A DNA stretch of 44,810 nt from an uncultured Clostridia bacterium (GCA_945877365.1 CAMCRV010000018.1:1-44810); one strand, 5' to 3'. Positions 24,027 to 32,483 are shown, counted from the stretch's first letter. A program made the numbers and translations. Notes: generated by a model from the sequence alone, not told the origin.

Positions 24027-25115
24027 TTATCCGTTCTCTTTTTCAAAGGCGGCCATAAAGTCCACCAGTTTTTCCACGCCCTCGATGGGCATGGCGTTGT
24101 AGATGCTGGCCCGCATACCGCCCACGGTGCGGTGACCCTTCAGGTTCTGGAAACCGGCAGCGGCAGCTGCCTTGACGAAGGCGGCATCCAGATCGGCATT
24201 GCCAGTGACAAAGGGCACATTCATCAGGGAGCGATCCTTCTTCACCACGGTGCCGTGGAACAGCTTGCTCTCGTCCAGGAAATTGTAAAGGACAGCGGCC
24301 TTCTTCTCGTTAATGGCCTTCATGGCCTCCAGTCCGCCCATGTTCTGCAGCCACTTGAACACCTTGCCGCAGATGTAAATGCCATAGGCAGGGGGCGTGT
24401 TGTACAGAGAGCCGGCATCGGCATGGGTCTTGTAGCGCAGCATGGTGGGGGTACCGGGGAGGACATCCTCGGTGATCAGATCCTCCCGGATGATGGCGAT
24501 AACCACACCGGCAGGGCCGATGTTCTTCTGAACACCGCCGTAGATCATACCATACCTGGTCACATCCACAGGCTCGCTGAGGAAGCAGCTGCTGACATCC
24601 GCCACCAGATCCTTGCCCTTGGTGTTGGGCAGCTGCCAGAACTTGGTGCCGTAAATGGTGTTGTTCTCGCAGATGTACACATAGTCCGCATTTTCGGAAA
24701 TGGGCAGATCGGAGCAGTCGGGGATATAGGAGAAGGTCTTGTCGGCGGAGGAGGCGATGGCGTTGGCGGTGCCGTAGAGCTTTGCCTCCTGATATGCCTT
24801 CTTTGCCCACTGGCCGGTGATGATGTAGTCCGCCACCTTATTCTTCATCAGGTTCATGGGGATGGCGGCAAACTGCTGGCTGGCGCCGCCCTGGAGGAAC
24901 AGCACCTTATAGTTGTCGGGAATGTTCATCAGGCTGCGCAGGTCTGCCTCCGCCTCGTCGATAATGGTCTGGAAGGGCTTGGAGCGGTGGCTCATCTCCA
25001 TGACGGACATACCGGTTCCCCGGTAATCCAGCATCTCCTCAGCAGCTTCCTTCAGAACGCTCTCCGGCAGAACAGCGGGGCCTGCGGAAAAATTATAAAC
25101 TCGTGCCATTTTCAT
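24027..25115 (-). CDS. serC: Phosphoserine aminotransferase
   Basis: This 362-residue PLP enzyme converts 3-phosphohydroxypyruvate and glutamate to phosphoserine. It has the N-terminal YNFSAGPAVLPESVL, LFLQGGASQQFAAIPMNL, and GGVQKNIGPAG, in which the Lys carries PLP. Two in-frame ATGs (25115 and 25109) are possible; the first has AAAGGA at shorter spacing and the second begins MARVYNFSAGPA, the usual family start. The open frame continues upstream into apgM sequence, but with no start signal. It is 28 bp after apgM. Confidence 0.95.
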   Translation of the reverse strand: MKMARVYNFSAGPAVLPESVLKEAAEEMLDYRGTGMSVMEMSHRSKPFQTIIDEAEADLRSLMNIPDNYKVLFLQGGASQQFAAIPMNLMKNKVADYIITGQWAKKAYQEAKLYGTANAIASSADKTFSYIPDCSDLPISENADYVYICENNTIYGTKFWQLPNTKGKDLVADVSSCFLSEPVDVTRYGMIYGGVQKNIGPAGVVIAIIREDLITEDVLPGTPTMLRYKTHADAGSLYNTPPAYGIYICGKVFKWLQNMGGLEAMKAINEKKAAVLYNFLDESKLFHGTVVKKDRSLMNVPFVTGNADLDAAFVKAAAAAGFQNLKGHRTVGGMRASIYNAMPIEGVEKLVDFMAAFEKENG

Positions 25116-25143
25116 TTCTTCCTTTCTTCTTCCCGGGGAGCGT

Positions 25144-26343
25144 TTACTCCTCCAGGAACTTCTGCAGCAGGGTGTAGCCCTCGGGGATAAAGATCCCGCT
25201 GGCTGCAGCTTCTTTTTCATTGTAGTGACCGGCGGCTCTGCGCTGATACCGGCTGTCATACAGCACATAGGGCACAGGGTCGGCGGTGTGGGTTCTGTAT
25301 TTCAGGGGATTGGGGTGATCCGGCAGGATCAGCATCCGGAAGTCCTCTCCGGCTTTTTCCAGCGCCTGCTTCACCGGGGCGATCAGGCGTCTGTCCAGAT
25401 ACTCGATGGAGGTGATCTTCTCCTCCAGCAGACCCTGATGGGCCATCTCGTCCGGAGCCTCCACATGGATGTAGGCGAAGTCGCAGCCGTCGCGCAGCAG
25501 AGCGTCCACGGCCGCCTGAGCCTTGCCCTCAAAATTGGTGTCGATGGAGCCGGTGGCACCCTCCACGGGATAAACCTTCATGCCAGAGCCTACGGCAATG
25601 CCCTTTAACAGGTCTACCGCAGATATCATCGCTCCCTTCCGTCCCGTTTTATCTCCGAAATTGCGAAGACTGGGTCTGGTACCGGCGCCCCAGTACCAAA
25701 GGGAGTTGGCTTTATTTTTCCCCTGCGCCGCTCTTTGCAGATTCAGGGGGTGGTTGTTCAGAATCTCATAGCTCTTTTCCATGAATTCCCGGAGCTTCGG
25801 TTCCTGAGGCAGCCAGGGGCCGATCACCTGGGTCAGATGATCGTGGGGCGGTGCCAGAGGCACCACCTTCCCGTGCTTCCAAATCATAATATGCCGGTAG
25901 CTGGTGCCTGTGTAGAAGCGGAAGGTATCGTCGTCAAAGGCATTTCGAATGGCATCCATCAGGATGTCGGCATCCGCCGTGGAGATTTCTCCGGAGCTGT
26001 GGTCGATGATGGTCTTTTCCTCATAGGGTTCTTCCTCTGTCAGCGTCACCAGATTGCACCGGAAGGCCACATCCGACTGCTCCATCTGAATCCCGATGCT
26101 CAATGCCTCCAGGGGAGATCGTCCGGTATAGCAGGCATGGGGGTCGTACCCCAATACGGAAAGGTTGGCTACATCGCTGCCGGGAGCCATGCCGGCAGGC
26201 ACATTCTGCACCATGCCCACTTCGCCCTTTCCTGCCAGCTCATCCATCACTGGGGTATTGGCGTATTCCAGAGGGGTCTTTCCGCCCAGCTTTTCAATAG
26301 GCTCGTCAGACATTCCATCTCCCAGAATCACAACATATTTCAT
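25144..26343 (-). CDS. apgM: Cofactor-independent phosphoglycerate mutase-like phosphotransferase
   Basis: This 399-residue metalloenzyme belongs to the archaeal-type iPGM branch of the alkaline phosphatase superfamily. The metal site is visible in GDGMSDEP, in GMAPGSDVANLSVLGYDP (nucleophile Ser), HVEAPDEMAHQG and LPDHPNPLKYRTHTADPVP. The canonical activity is 2- to 3-phosphoglycerate conversion, but some members of this subfamily have been proposed as homoserine kinases from gene context. Here it is the first gene of a serine operon, before serC and serA; no serB is present. The ATG at 26343 follows AAAGGAG. Confidence 0.88.
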   Translation of the reverse strand: MKYVVILGDGMSDEPIEKLGGKTPLEYANTPVMDELAGKGEVGMVQNVPAGMAPGSDVANLSVLGYDPHACYTGRSPLEALSIGIQMEQSDVAFRCNLVTLTEEEPYEEKTIIDHSSGEISTADADILMDAIRNAFDDDTFRFYTGTSYRHIMIWKHGKVVPLAPPHDHLTQVIGPWLPQEPKLREFMEKSYEILNNHPLNLQRAAQGKNKANSLWYWGAGTRPSLRNFGDKTGRKGAMISAVDLLKGIAVGSGMKVYPVEGATGSIDTNFEGKAQAAVDALLRDGCDFAYIHVEAPDEMAHQGLLEEKITSIEYLDRRLIAPVKQALEKAGEDFRMLILPDHPNPLKYRTHTADPVPYVLYDSRYQRRAAGHYNEKEAAASGIFIPEGYTLLQKFLEE

Positions 26344-26401
26344 GGTACTGCTCCTTTCTTTCCTGTCCGCTAAGAACGGACATATGTTTTTGGATTTAAC
26401 C

Positions 26402-26430
26402 ATGATATCATTATTTCAGCCGGATTACAA
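26402..26430 (-). promoter_or_regulatory. sigma-A promoter of apgM-serC-serA
   Basis: Minus-strand TTGTAA (26425-26430), 17 bp, TATCAT (26402-26407); leader about 50 nt. No T-box or SAM-type leader is visible. Confidence 0.6.
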
Positions 26431-26509
26431 TATATAAATCCTCCAGAAAACCGGACTGTGCCATCCCGATTTCTTGGGCATAATAGGTAAAACTTTACCC
26501 ATTGAATTC

Positions 26510-26568
26510 AGAAAAATGCACCCCGGAAGGAGAATCCTGCAAAAGCGGGGCTGCTTCCGGGGTGCATT
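26510..26568 (-). terminator. Terminator after the TlpA-like gene
   Basis: AATGCACCCCGGAAG (26515-26529) pairs with its complement at 26554-26568; a T run (ATTTTTC) follows on the minus strand. The loop is long and holds a second short stem. Confidence 0.82.
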
Positions 26569-26572
26569 GGGA

Positions 26573-27199
26573 TTATTTCAGATTCAGCAGCAGGTCAACG
26601 CCCTTCTGCAGGGACTCCGCCTGAAGGGCTCCCTGTCCCCAGGCCACCAGCTCCCCGGCATCGTCGATAAAGTAGGTGGTGGGGATGGCCTGCACACCGT
26701 AGGCCATAGCTGCGTCCACATCCGTGTCAAAATAGGCCGGGAAGGTATAGCCCTCTTCCCGGAGAAAATCCGAGGCCGTTTCCACCGTCTCCTGAGAGCC
26801 ATCGGTGCAGTTTACCATGAGGAAATGGATTTTCTCTCCGTTGGCCTCGAAGCTCTTCTGAAAGTCCGGCATCTCGGACTTGCACGGGCCGCACCAGCTG
26901 GCCCAGAAATTCAGGATCACCGGCTTGCCCCGGAAATCCGACAGCTTGTGGGGATTGCCCGCCTCATCGTAGACGGTGAAGTCCGGCACGGTTCTGTCCT
27001 GCTTCTGCGTCTGTGTTTCTTCGGCGGTTTCCGCAGGTGCCGTTGTGTCGGCAGGCGCTTCGGCCGGGGCAGGCTCCGTCTGCACTACCAGCGTCTCATG
27101 CTCCACCTGATCTCCCAGCCGGTTATACAGCACATAGGCACCCGCCAGCAGCACCGCAAAGGCCAGCGCAAGAATCGCCAACTTTTTCTCTTTGTTCAT
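26573..27199 (-). CDS. Membrane-anchored TlpA/ResA-like thioredoxin
   Basis: This 208-residue protein has an N-terminal membrane helix (about 7-26), an Ala/Glu/Thr-rich linker (about 38-68) and a redoxin domain (70-208) with the redox pair in [10 protein letters not shown] and the cis-Pro segment in AIPTTYFID. It reduces disulfides outside the membrane and takes electrons from CcdA, which is encoded 11 bp upstream. No cytochrome c or haem genes lie nearby, so general extracytoplasmic thiol repair or a spore-related role is more likely than cytochrome maturation. AGGAGG precedes the ATG at 27199. Confidence 0.92.
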   Translation of the reverse strand: MNKEKKLAILALAFAVLLAGAYVLYNRLGDQVEHETLVVQTEPAPAEAPADTTAPAETAEETQTQKQDRTVPDFTVYDEAGNPHKLSDFRGKPVILNFWASWCGPCKSEMPDFQKSFEANGEKIHFLMVNCTDGSQETVETASDFLREEGYTFPAYFDTDVDAAMAYGVQAIPTTYFIDDAGELVAWGQGALQAESLQKGVDLLLNLK

Positions 27200-27210
27200 G
27201 GAAATTCCTC

Positions 27211-27873
27211 CTAATTCAGCAGATTCAGGAATTGCCCCAGCAGACCGGTGGCCATCATGCAGCCCATCAGCACCAGGAGGCCGCCGGACACCAGATTCAC
27301 AACCCGGTAGTGAGCCTTCACCCAGTCAAAGGCGGATTTCAGTTTGTCAATCAGAACGGCGCTGAACAGGAAGGGCACACCCAGACCCAGGGAGTAGCTC
27401 AGCAGCATTCCCATGCCTTCCAGCACATGACCCTGCTGGGAGGCCAGCATCAGCGCGGAGCCCAGAAAGGCGCCCACGCAGGGTGTCCAGCCCACGGAGA
27501 ACACCATGCCCAGCAGCGCTGAAGAACCGAAGCCCAGCTCCCCCTCTCCGAAGGATACGCCCATGCCCCGGAAAAAATTCAGCCGGAACAGACCCATATA
27601 GTTCAGGCCAAACATCACCATAATACCGCCGAACACCAGATTGGTCACGGCGCGCCAGCGAACCAGAAAGCTGCCCAGCGTACTTGCCAGCGCGCCCATG
27701 AGGACGAACACCACGGTAAAGCCCAGCACAAAGCCAAGGGCATTGGCTATGGTTTTTCGGGTCTGCCGCTCTCCGCCCCCGGCAAAATAGGAGATGTAGA
27801 TGGGCAGCATGGGCAGCAGGCAGGGCGACAGAAAGGTGATGATACCCTCCAGAAAGGACACAAGATATTGCAC
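27211..27873 (-). CDS. ccdA: CcdA thiol-disulfide electron transporter
   Basis: This 220-residue protein has six membrane helices of the DsbD/CcdA core, with the redox cysteines in LSPCLLPMLP and VGWTPCVGAFLGS. It moves electrons from cytoplasmic thioredoxin to the TlpA-like partner outside. The start is a GTG at 27873 with AAGGAGG eight bases upstream. It is the first gene of a two-gene operon; element copy 4 lies directly upstream. Confidence 0.95.
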   Translation of the reverse strand: MQYLVSFLEGIITFLSPCLLPMLPIYISYFAGGGERQTRKTIANALGFVLGFTVVFVLMGALASTLGSFLVRWRAVTNLVFGGIMVMFGLNYMGLFRLNFFRGMGVSFGEGELGFGSSALLGMVFSVGWTPCVGAFLGSALMLASQQGHVLEGMGMLLSYSLGLGVPFLFSAVLIDKLKSAFDWVKAHYRVVNLVSGGLLVLMGCMMATGLLGQFLNLLN

Positions 27874-27893
27874 AGGAAACCCCTCCTTATCGG

Positions 27894-28174
27894 AATTGAC
27901 AATTTAAAAATACAAATCAATCGTTGAATGGATAGAACGCATGGCTCCCTTGTGTAAAGGGAGCTGTCAGCGAAGCTGACTGAGGGATTGTTCGGTAACA
28001 GGGTGAAATTTCGCATTGTTTGAGCAAATTCGTAAGCTGATACCGTATAAATCCCCTCAGGCTCGCTGTGCTCGCCAGCTCCCCTTGCTTCAAGGGGAGC
28101 CTTTTAAGATGTTCAAAGGAAACCCTTTCACCTCTGGATTCACATTGTCCATTTTCCATTATCAATTGTCAATT
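27894..28174. repeat. TTGACAATT palindromic element, copy 4, with a nested inverted repeat
   Basis: Short AATTGACAATT/AATTGTCAATT arms bound a 281-bp block. Inside lies a different inverted repeat (27943-28101): GGCTCCCTtgtgtaaAGGGAGC at one end and GCTCCCCttgcttcaAGGGGAGCC at the other, with GTCAGCGAAGCTGAC and CTGAGGGATT next to the left end and AATCCCCTCAGG at the right. I recall closely similar palindromes scattered in gut Firmicutes. The 345-bp gap holds no gene. Confidence 0.72.
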
Positions 28175-28218
28175 TGAAAAGAGCTGCTGCCCGAAAGCAG
28201 CAGCTCCTGAAGCACATA

Positions 28219-29406
28219 TTAGTTGGTGTAGTTGTCGAAATAGCCCTGAATGTGGATGACAGGGGTACCCTTGTCGCCGGAACCGGAGGTCAGGTCGCAC
28301 AGGGAGCCGATGAGATCCGTCAGGCGGCGGGGGGTGGTGCCCTGAGAGGCCATGGAGCCTGCCAGATCGCCCTTCTCCCGGATACGCTGGGAGATGGCAT
28401 CCTTCAGAGCCTCACCATTCAGGTCGGCAAAGTCGTTGTCAGCCAGATACTTCAGCTTCAGCTCGTTGGGGGTGCCCTCCAGACCGGGGGTGTGCGCCAC
28501 GGAGACACTGGGGTCAGCCAGCTCCCAGATCTTGCCCACGGGGTCCTTGAAGGCGCCGTCGCCGTAGACCATGACCTCCACCAGCTTGCCGGTCTTCTCC
28601 AAAAAGCTCTTCTGGATCTGCATCACCAGATCGGTGCACTCTCTGGGGAAGAGCTTGACGGTAGACTCGGTGGCCTTGTTGGAGCCCAGCAGGCCGAACC
28701 GCTCATTGCAGCCGCTGCCGTCCACGCTGGCGGTCATAATGTCGTCCAGGCCGCAGACGCGCTCTGCACCGGCGGCCAGCAGCAGCCGCTTGGAACGGGC
28801 CCGGCTGTGGATATCGCAGGTCAGAACATTCTTGGTGTAGTCCAGAATCACCCGGCAGTCGTTGGCGAAAATGACCTCCACCTCACAGCCCTCCTCCCGG
28901 ATCAGGTCGGAGTAGTACTGGACATAGTCCACCAGAGTGAAGGGATGGAGGTTTTCACCGAAAAGCTCACGGTACTTTTCCAGCGTCAGAACATCGGAAT
29001 AGGGGTTGATTTTGGCCTCATCCAGCTTGTCCAGAGAGACAAGCTCGTTGCCCACCTCGTCGGAGGGGTAGCTCAGCATCAGGACAATCTTCTTACAGCC
29101 CCGGGCAATGCCCCGCAGGCAGATGGCGAAGCGGTTACGGGACAGGATGGGGAAGATGACACCCACGGTTCCGCCCCCCAACTTGGCCCGGACATCCTTG
29201 CCGATGGCGTCGATGGAGGCGTAGTTGCCCTGAGAGCGAGCCACGACGGACTCGGTGACTGCCACAACATCCCGGTCCCGCAGTGCATAGCCCTCGCTCT
29301 GAGCGGCATCCAGGACACTGTCTACGACGATCTTTGCCAGATCATCTCCCTGACGAATGATGGGGCAGCGGATTCCGCGGGAAATCGTGCCGACTTTTCT
29401 TTCCAT
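28219..29406 (-). CDS. CofE-like coenzyme F420-0:L-glutamate ligase family protein
   Basis: This 395-residue protein resembles the F420 gamma-glutamyl ligase family (CofE/FbiB N-terminal): TISRGIRCPIIRQGDDL at the N-terminus and VVAVTESVVARSQGNYAS are its typical GTP- and metal-binding segments. In archaea and actinobacteria it adds glutamate to F420-0. No other F420 gene is visible, and most clostridia do not make F420, so the substrate here is probably different; that is inference. It is a single gene with its own promoter. The leader has ATGAGG as a weak ribosome site before the ATG at 29406. Confidence 0.85.
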   Translation of the reverse strand: MERKVGTISRGIRCPIIRQGDDLAKIVVDSVLDAAQSEGYALRDRDVVAVTESVVARSQGNYASIDAIGKDVRAKLGGGTVGVIFPILSRNRFAICLRGIARGCKKIVLMLSYPSDEVGNELVSLDKLDEAKINPYSDVLTLEKYRELFGENLHPFTLVDYVQYYSDLIREEGCEVEVIFANDCRVILDYTKNVLTCDIHSRARSKRLLLAAGAERVCGLDDIMTASVDGSGCNERFGLLGSNKATESTVKLFPRECTDLVMQIQKSFLEKTGKLVEVMVYGDGAFKDPVGKIWELADPSVSVAHTPGLEGTPNELKLKYLADNDFADLNGEALKDAISQRIREKGDLAGSMASQGTTPRRLTDLIGSLCDLTSGSGDKGTPVIHIQGYFDNYTN

Positions 29407-29473
29407 AAATGAAACCTCATTTCCCCGGCAGCACCCGAGGGCAGCCGGATAGAATCAAAAGAATAACACAATA

Positions 29474-29502
29474 GTTATACCGCAAAATTTCCCGTTTTTC
29501 AA
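29474..29502 (-). promoter_or_regulatory. sigma-A promoter of the CofE-like gene
   Basis: Minus-strand TTGAAA (29497-29502), 17 bp, TATAAC (29474-29479). Confidence 0.65.
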
Positions 29503-29562
29503 TCACTTTTTTGCCGGATGCAGGATTTTTTCTTTCTTCCTGCCAAATGGGAGGAATTTTTC

Positions 29563-30417
29563 TTATTTTTCCCCGTCTTTGGCGAAAAATGCCACGGCAA
29601 CGGCACCGGGGCCGGCATGGGTTCCCACTACGCTGCCCACAACCACCGTGGGCAGGCTTTCGCAGTTGCCCTCCCAGAGAGCGGCACTGTCGGCAATGTA
29701 CTTTTGCAGCAGGATGTCGCTGAGACCGGTGTAGCCCAGCAGCAGGGGCATGGAGAAATCCACACCGCCGGCCTTTGCGATCTCCTGCACCAGCAGATTG
29801 TTGGCCTGCCGGGAGCCCCTGGCCTTGCCCAGCACCTTAATCTCGCCGCCGCTGAGGGTCACCACCGGCTTGATGGAAAGCAGGCTGCCGGCAATGGCTG
29901 CGGTCTTGGAAATCCGGCCACCCTTCATCAGATACTCCAGGGTATCCAGCATAGCCAGCACCTGTACCCGCTCCCGCTTTCTCAGCAGCTTCCAGGCGAT
30001 TTCCTCGGCGCTGAGACCCTGCTTTGCCAGCTCCAGGGCGTACTCCGCCAGAATGGCCGAACCCACGGCAACGGACTGGCTGTCCACCACGAAGACCTTT
30101 CCGGGGAACTCCTCCGCGGCAATGCAGGCGCTCTGGTAGGTTCCGGAGAGCTTGGCGGAAACCGTCAGCGCCACCACCGTGTCCCCTGCCTCCACCATGG
30201 GGCAGAACACCTCCTCAAAATTACAGGGGGTAGCCTGACTGGTGGTGGGCAGCACATTGGACTCGATGAGCTTTTCATAGAAGCCCTTGCTGTCGATGGT
30301 CACACCGTCGATATATTCCTCCTCCCCGAACCGGATAGTCAGGGGCACCACGGTGACCTGCTCTGCCACCTCTGCCCTCAGGTCGGCGGTGGAATCCACA
30401 ACAATACGAACGCTCAT
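29563..30417 (-). CDS. DegV family fatty acid-binding protein
   Basis: This 284-residue protein is DegV-like: VRIVVDSTADL at the N-terminus, TTSQATPCNFEEVF in the fatty acid site, LSGTYQSA, VVDSQSVAVGSA, and LEYLMKGGRISKTAAIAGSLLSIKPVV. In Firmicutes such proteins (FakB) hold a fatty acid for phosphorylation by FakA; no fakA is nearby. The start at 30417 is 20 bp after the stop of the MarR gene, so both share the autoregulated promoter. Confidence 0.93.
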   Translation of the reverse strand: MSVRIVVDSTADLRAEVAEQVTVVPLTIRFGEEEYIDGVTIDSKGFYEKLIESNVLPTTSQATPCNFEEVFCPMVEAGDTVVALTVSAKLSGTYQSACIAAEEFPGKVFVVDSQSVAVGSAILAEYALELAKQGLSAEEIAWKLLRKRERVQVLAMLDTLEYLMKGGRISKTAAIAGSLLSIKPVVTLSGGEIKVLGKARGSRQANNLLVQEIAKAGGVDFSMPLLLGYTGLSDILLQKYIADSAALWEGNCESLPTVVVGSVVGTHAGPGAVAVAFFAKDGEK

Positions 30418-30437
30418 AATTTTTATTCCTCCAAATC

Positions 30438-30887
30438 TTATTTCAGTCCGTCTTCACAGGCCGCGTGCAGGTTTTCCGCGATTCGACCCAGAACCCGATA
30501 AAAAACGGTTCGTTCTTCCTCGTCCAGTCCCGCTCCGGCCCGTTCCACTGCCAGCTGAATCCGTGAGACCACCTTCCCGGCGGCCTCCTGCCCCTCCGGG
30601 GTCAGCACCAGCTGCGCCCGGTAGCGCAGGCCGTCCTTCTGGCAGCGCACCAGCAAGCCGGCCTCCTCCAGCTCCGCCACCGCCCGGGAAATAGCCGCCT
30701 TGTCCTTCTCGCATCGCTCTGTCAACTGGGCGGAGGTGATTCCCTTCGGAAATCCGGCCATCACCTGCAGGCAGTGGGCGTGGGGGCCTTTCAGTCCGTA
30801 TTTCGCCATCTCCACCCGCTCCAGCTTCTGAATATCGTGGTACAGGCAGGAAATCGCTGTGGAAAACTGCTGATATCTGTGAAGCAT
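30438..30887 (-). CDS. MarR family transcriptional regulator
   Basis: This 149-residue winged-helix repressor has the fold LERVEMAKYGLKGPHAHCLQVM, then ITSAQLTERCEKDKAAISRAVAELEEAGLLVR (recognition helix about 62-80), then the wing and a C-terminal dimer helix. It starts at an ATG at 30887 with AAGGAG eight bases before. The promoter carries a perfect operator-like palindrome just after the -10 box, so it very likely represses itself and degV. The ligand is unknown; the DegV neighbour suggests fatty acids, as with FabT and FadR-type MarR proteins, but that is inference. Confidence 0.9.
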   Translation of the reverse strand: MLHRYQQFSTAISCLYHDIQKLERVEMAKYGLKGPHAHCLQVMAGFPKGITSAQLTERCEKDKAAISRAVAELEEAGLLVRCQKDGLRYRAQLVLTPEGQEAAGKVVSRIQLAVERAGAGLDEEERTVFYRVLGRIAENLHAACEDGLK

Positions 30888-30902
30888 TGTCTTTTCTCCT
30901 TT

Positions 30903-30918
30903 TGTTGATATCTCAACA
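30903..30918. promoter_or_regulatory. Probable MarR operator
   Basis: The 16-bp TGTTGATATCTCAACA is a near-perfect palindrome (TGTTGA...TCAACA) between the MarR -10 box and its ribosome site, where a bound dimer would block transcription. Confidence 0.68.
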
Positions 30919-30925
30919 TATCGCC

Positions 30926-30954
30926 ATGCTATCATGGATCCGGCGCCGTGTCAA
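30926..30954 (-). promoter_or_regulatory. sigma-A promoter of marR-degV
   Basis: Perfect TTGACA (30949-30954 on the minus strand), 17 bp, TAGCAT (30926-30931). Confidence 0.75.
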
Positions 30955-30959
30955 CCTTC

Positions 30960-30972
30960 TTGATTTTATCAA
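30960..30972. promoter_or_regulatory. Second operator-like palindrome
   Basis: TTGAT-TTT-ATCAA (followed by CA) lies between the divergent marR and trkA promoters and shares TTGAT/ATCAA halves with the probable MarR operator. It may be a second binding site. Confidence 0.4.
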
Positions 30973-30995
30973 CATCTTTTCTCACACTGATCATA

Positions 30996-31024
30996 TTGTT
31001 TTTTCGGAAGAAGCGTGGTATAAT
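30996..31024 (+). promoter_or_regulatory. sigma-A promoter of trkA-trkH
   Basis: TTGTTT (30996-31001), 17 bp, perfect TATAAT (31019-31024); leader about 80 nt. Confidence 0.7.
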
Positions 31025-31110
31025 TAAAAAAATTCCCACTTTTCCCCACCCCTTTTGCAGAATCGGCTTTCCGAAAGGAAGCCGGAGTTTCCAGATCAGG
31101 AGGCTTTTCC

Positions 31111-32472
31111 ATGAATATTATCATTGCCGGAGCTGGTAAGGTAGGCTCCACTCTGACCCGCCAGCTGTCTGCCGAGGGCTATGACATCACTCTGGTGGAT
31201 TCCGACGATCAGGTTCTCAGCAGCTGTCTGGAGCGCTACGATGTCATCACCGTTCATGGCAACTGCGCCGCCATGGAGGTGCTGCTGAACGCCGGTGTGA
31301 AGGATGCGGATCTGCTTATCGCCGCCACCAGCGCAGATGAAGTGAATCTTCTGTGCTGCACCACTGCCCACGCCCTGAACCCCAGACTGCATACCATCGC
31401 CCGGATTCGCAACCCGGAGTATTCCGACCAGATCTACAAAATGCATGATGTGTTCGGCCTGTCCCTGGCCATCAACCCGGAGAATCAGGCCGCCATGGAA
31501 ATTGCCAGGCTCATCAAATACCCCGGCTTTCTGCGGCGGGATGTGTTCGCCAAGGGACGCACGGAGATCGTGGAGCTGCGAATTGACAGAAGCAGCCCCC
31601 TGTGCAATGTGTCCCTGTTGGATATGGCCAATGTGGTGCGCTGCCGGGTGCTGGTCTGCGCCGTTCTGCGCAACGGTGTGGCGCAGGTTCCCAACAGCGG
31701 CAGCTTCACCCTGCAGGAAGGCGACCGGGTTTTCGTCACCGCCCCCACGGCAAACCTCACCAGTCTGCTGAAAAACCTTGGCATCATCACCCGGAAGGCC
31801 CGGGGGGTGATTCTGGTGGGCGGCGGACGGATCAGCTTCTACCTTGCCCAGCGGCTCAGCGCCGCCGGCATCCGGGTGCAGATCATCGAACGCAATTATG
31901 CGCGCTGTCAGGAGCTGGCCGCCCTGCTGCCGGAGGTTTCCGTCATCCACGGCGACGGCAGCGAGCTTTCTCTGCTGGAAAGCCAGGGGCTTGCCGATGC
32001 GGATGTGCTGGTCACCGCCACCGGCATGGATGAGATGAACATGATCGTCTCCCTCTACGGCAGCTCCCGGGGGGTGCCTCAGGTCATCACCAAGATGGGT
32101 CATGTGGAGAACCAGAGCATCATCGATTCCCTGAATCTGGGCAGCGTGGTCTGCCCCAAGCAGCTCTGCTCCAACATCATCGTCCGCTATGTCCGGGCCA
32201 TGCAGAATCAGACCGGCGCCGCGGTATCCGTCCATGCCATCGCCGACGGTCAGGTGGAGGCCATGGAATTCGTGGTAAACGACAGCACCAAAAACTGCGG
32301 CGTTCCCCTGAAGCATCTGAAGCCTGCCGCCGGTGTGCTGATTGCCACCATCACCCACGGCAGTCAAACCCAGATCGCCAACGGTGACTCCGTCTTTGAA
32401 AAGGGCGACACCATTGTGGTGGTCACCAGCGGCAAGCGGGTCATCCGTCAGATCAACGATATCTTTGTGTAA
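31111..32472 (+). CDS. trkA: Trk potassium uptake regulatory subunit TrkA
   Basis: This 453-residue cytoplasmic protein has two RCK/TrkA-N nucleotide-binding domains (IIIAGAGKVGSTLTRQL at 3-19; VILVGGGRISFYLAQRL at about 231-247), each followed by a TrkA-C domain. It gates TrkH in response to NAD(H) or ATP/ADP. In clostridia single- and double-domain forms both occur; this is the double form. The ATG at 31111 is 11 bp before the window's next gene unit only at its far end: trkH starts 11 bp after its stop, so the two are one operon. Confidence 0.95.
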   Translation: MNIIIAGAGKVGSTLTRQLSAEGYDITLVDSDDQVLSSCLERYDVITVHGNCAAMEVLLNAGVKDADLLIAATSADEVNLLCCTTAHALNPRLHTIARIRNPEYSDQIYKMHDVFGLSLAINPENQAAMEIARLIKYPGFLRRDVFAKGRTEIVELRIDRSSPLCNVSLLDMANVVRCRVLVCAVLRNGVAQVPNSGSFTLQEGDRVFVTAPTANLTSLLKNLGIITRKARGVILVGGGRISFYLAQRLSAAGIRVQIIERNYARCQELAALLPEVSVIHGDGSELSLLESQGLADADVLVTATGMDEMNMIVSLYGSSRGVPQVITKMGHVENQSIIDSLNLGSVVCPKQLCSNIIVRYVRAMQNQTGAAVSVHAIADGQVEAMEFVVNDSTKNCGVPLKHLKPAAGVLIATITHGSQTQIANGDSVFEKGDTIVVVTSGKRVIRQINDIFV

Positions 32473-32483
32473 GGGAGAATCCC

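Noticed and set aside
9199..28174. TTGACAATT elements as insertion sequences
   Set aside because: No transposase frame is present in any copy and no clear target-site duplication was seen; non-autonomous elements or structured repeats only.
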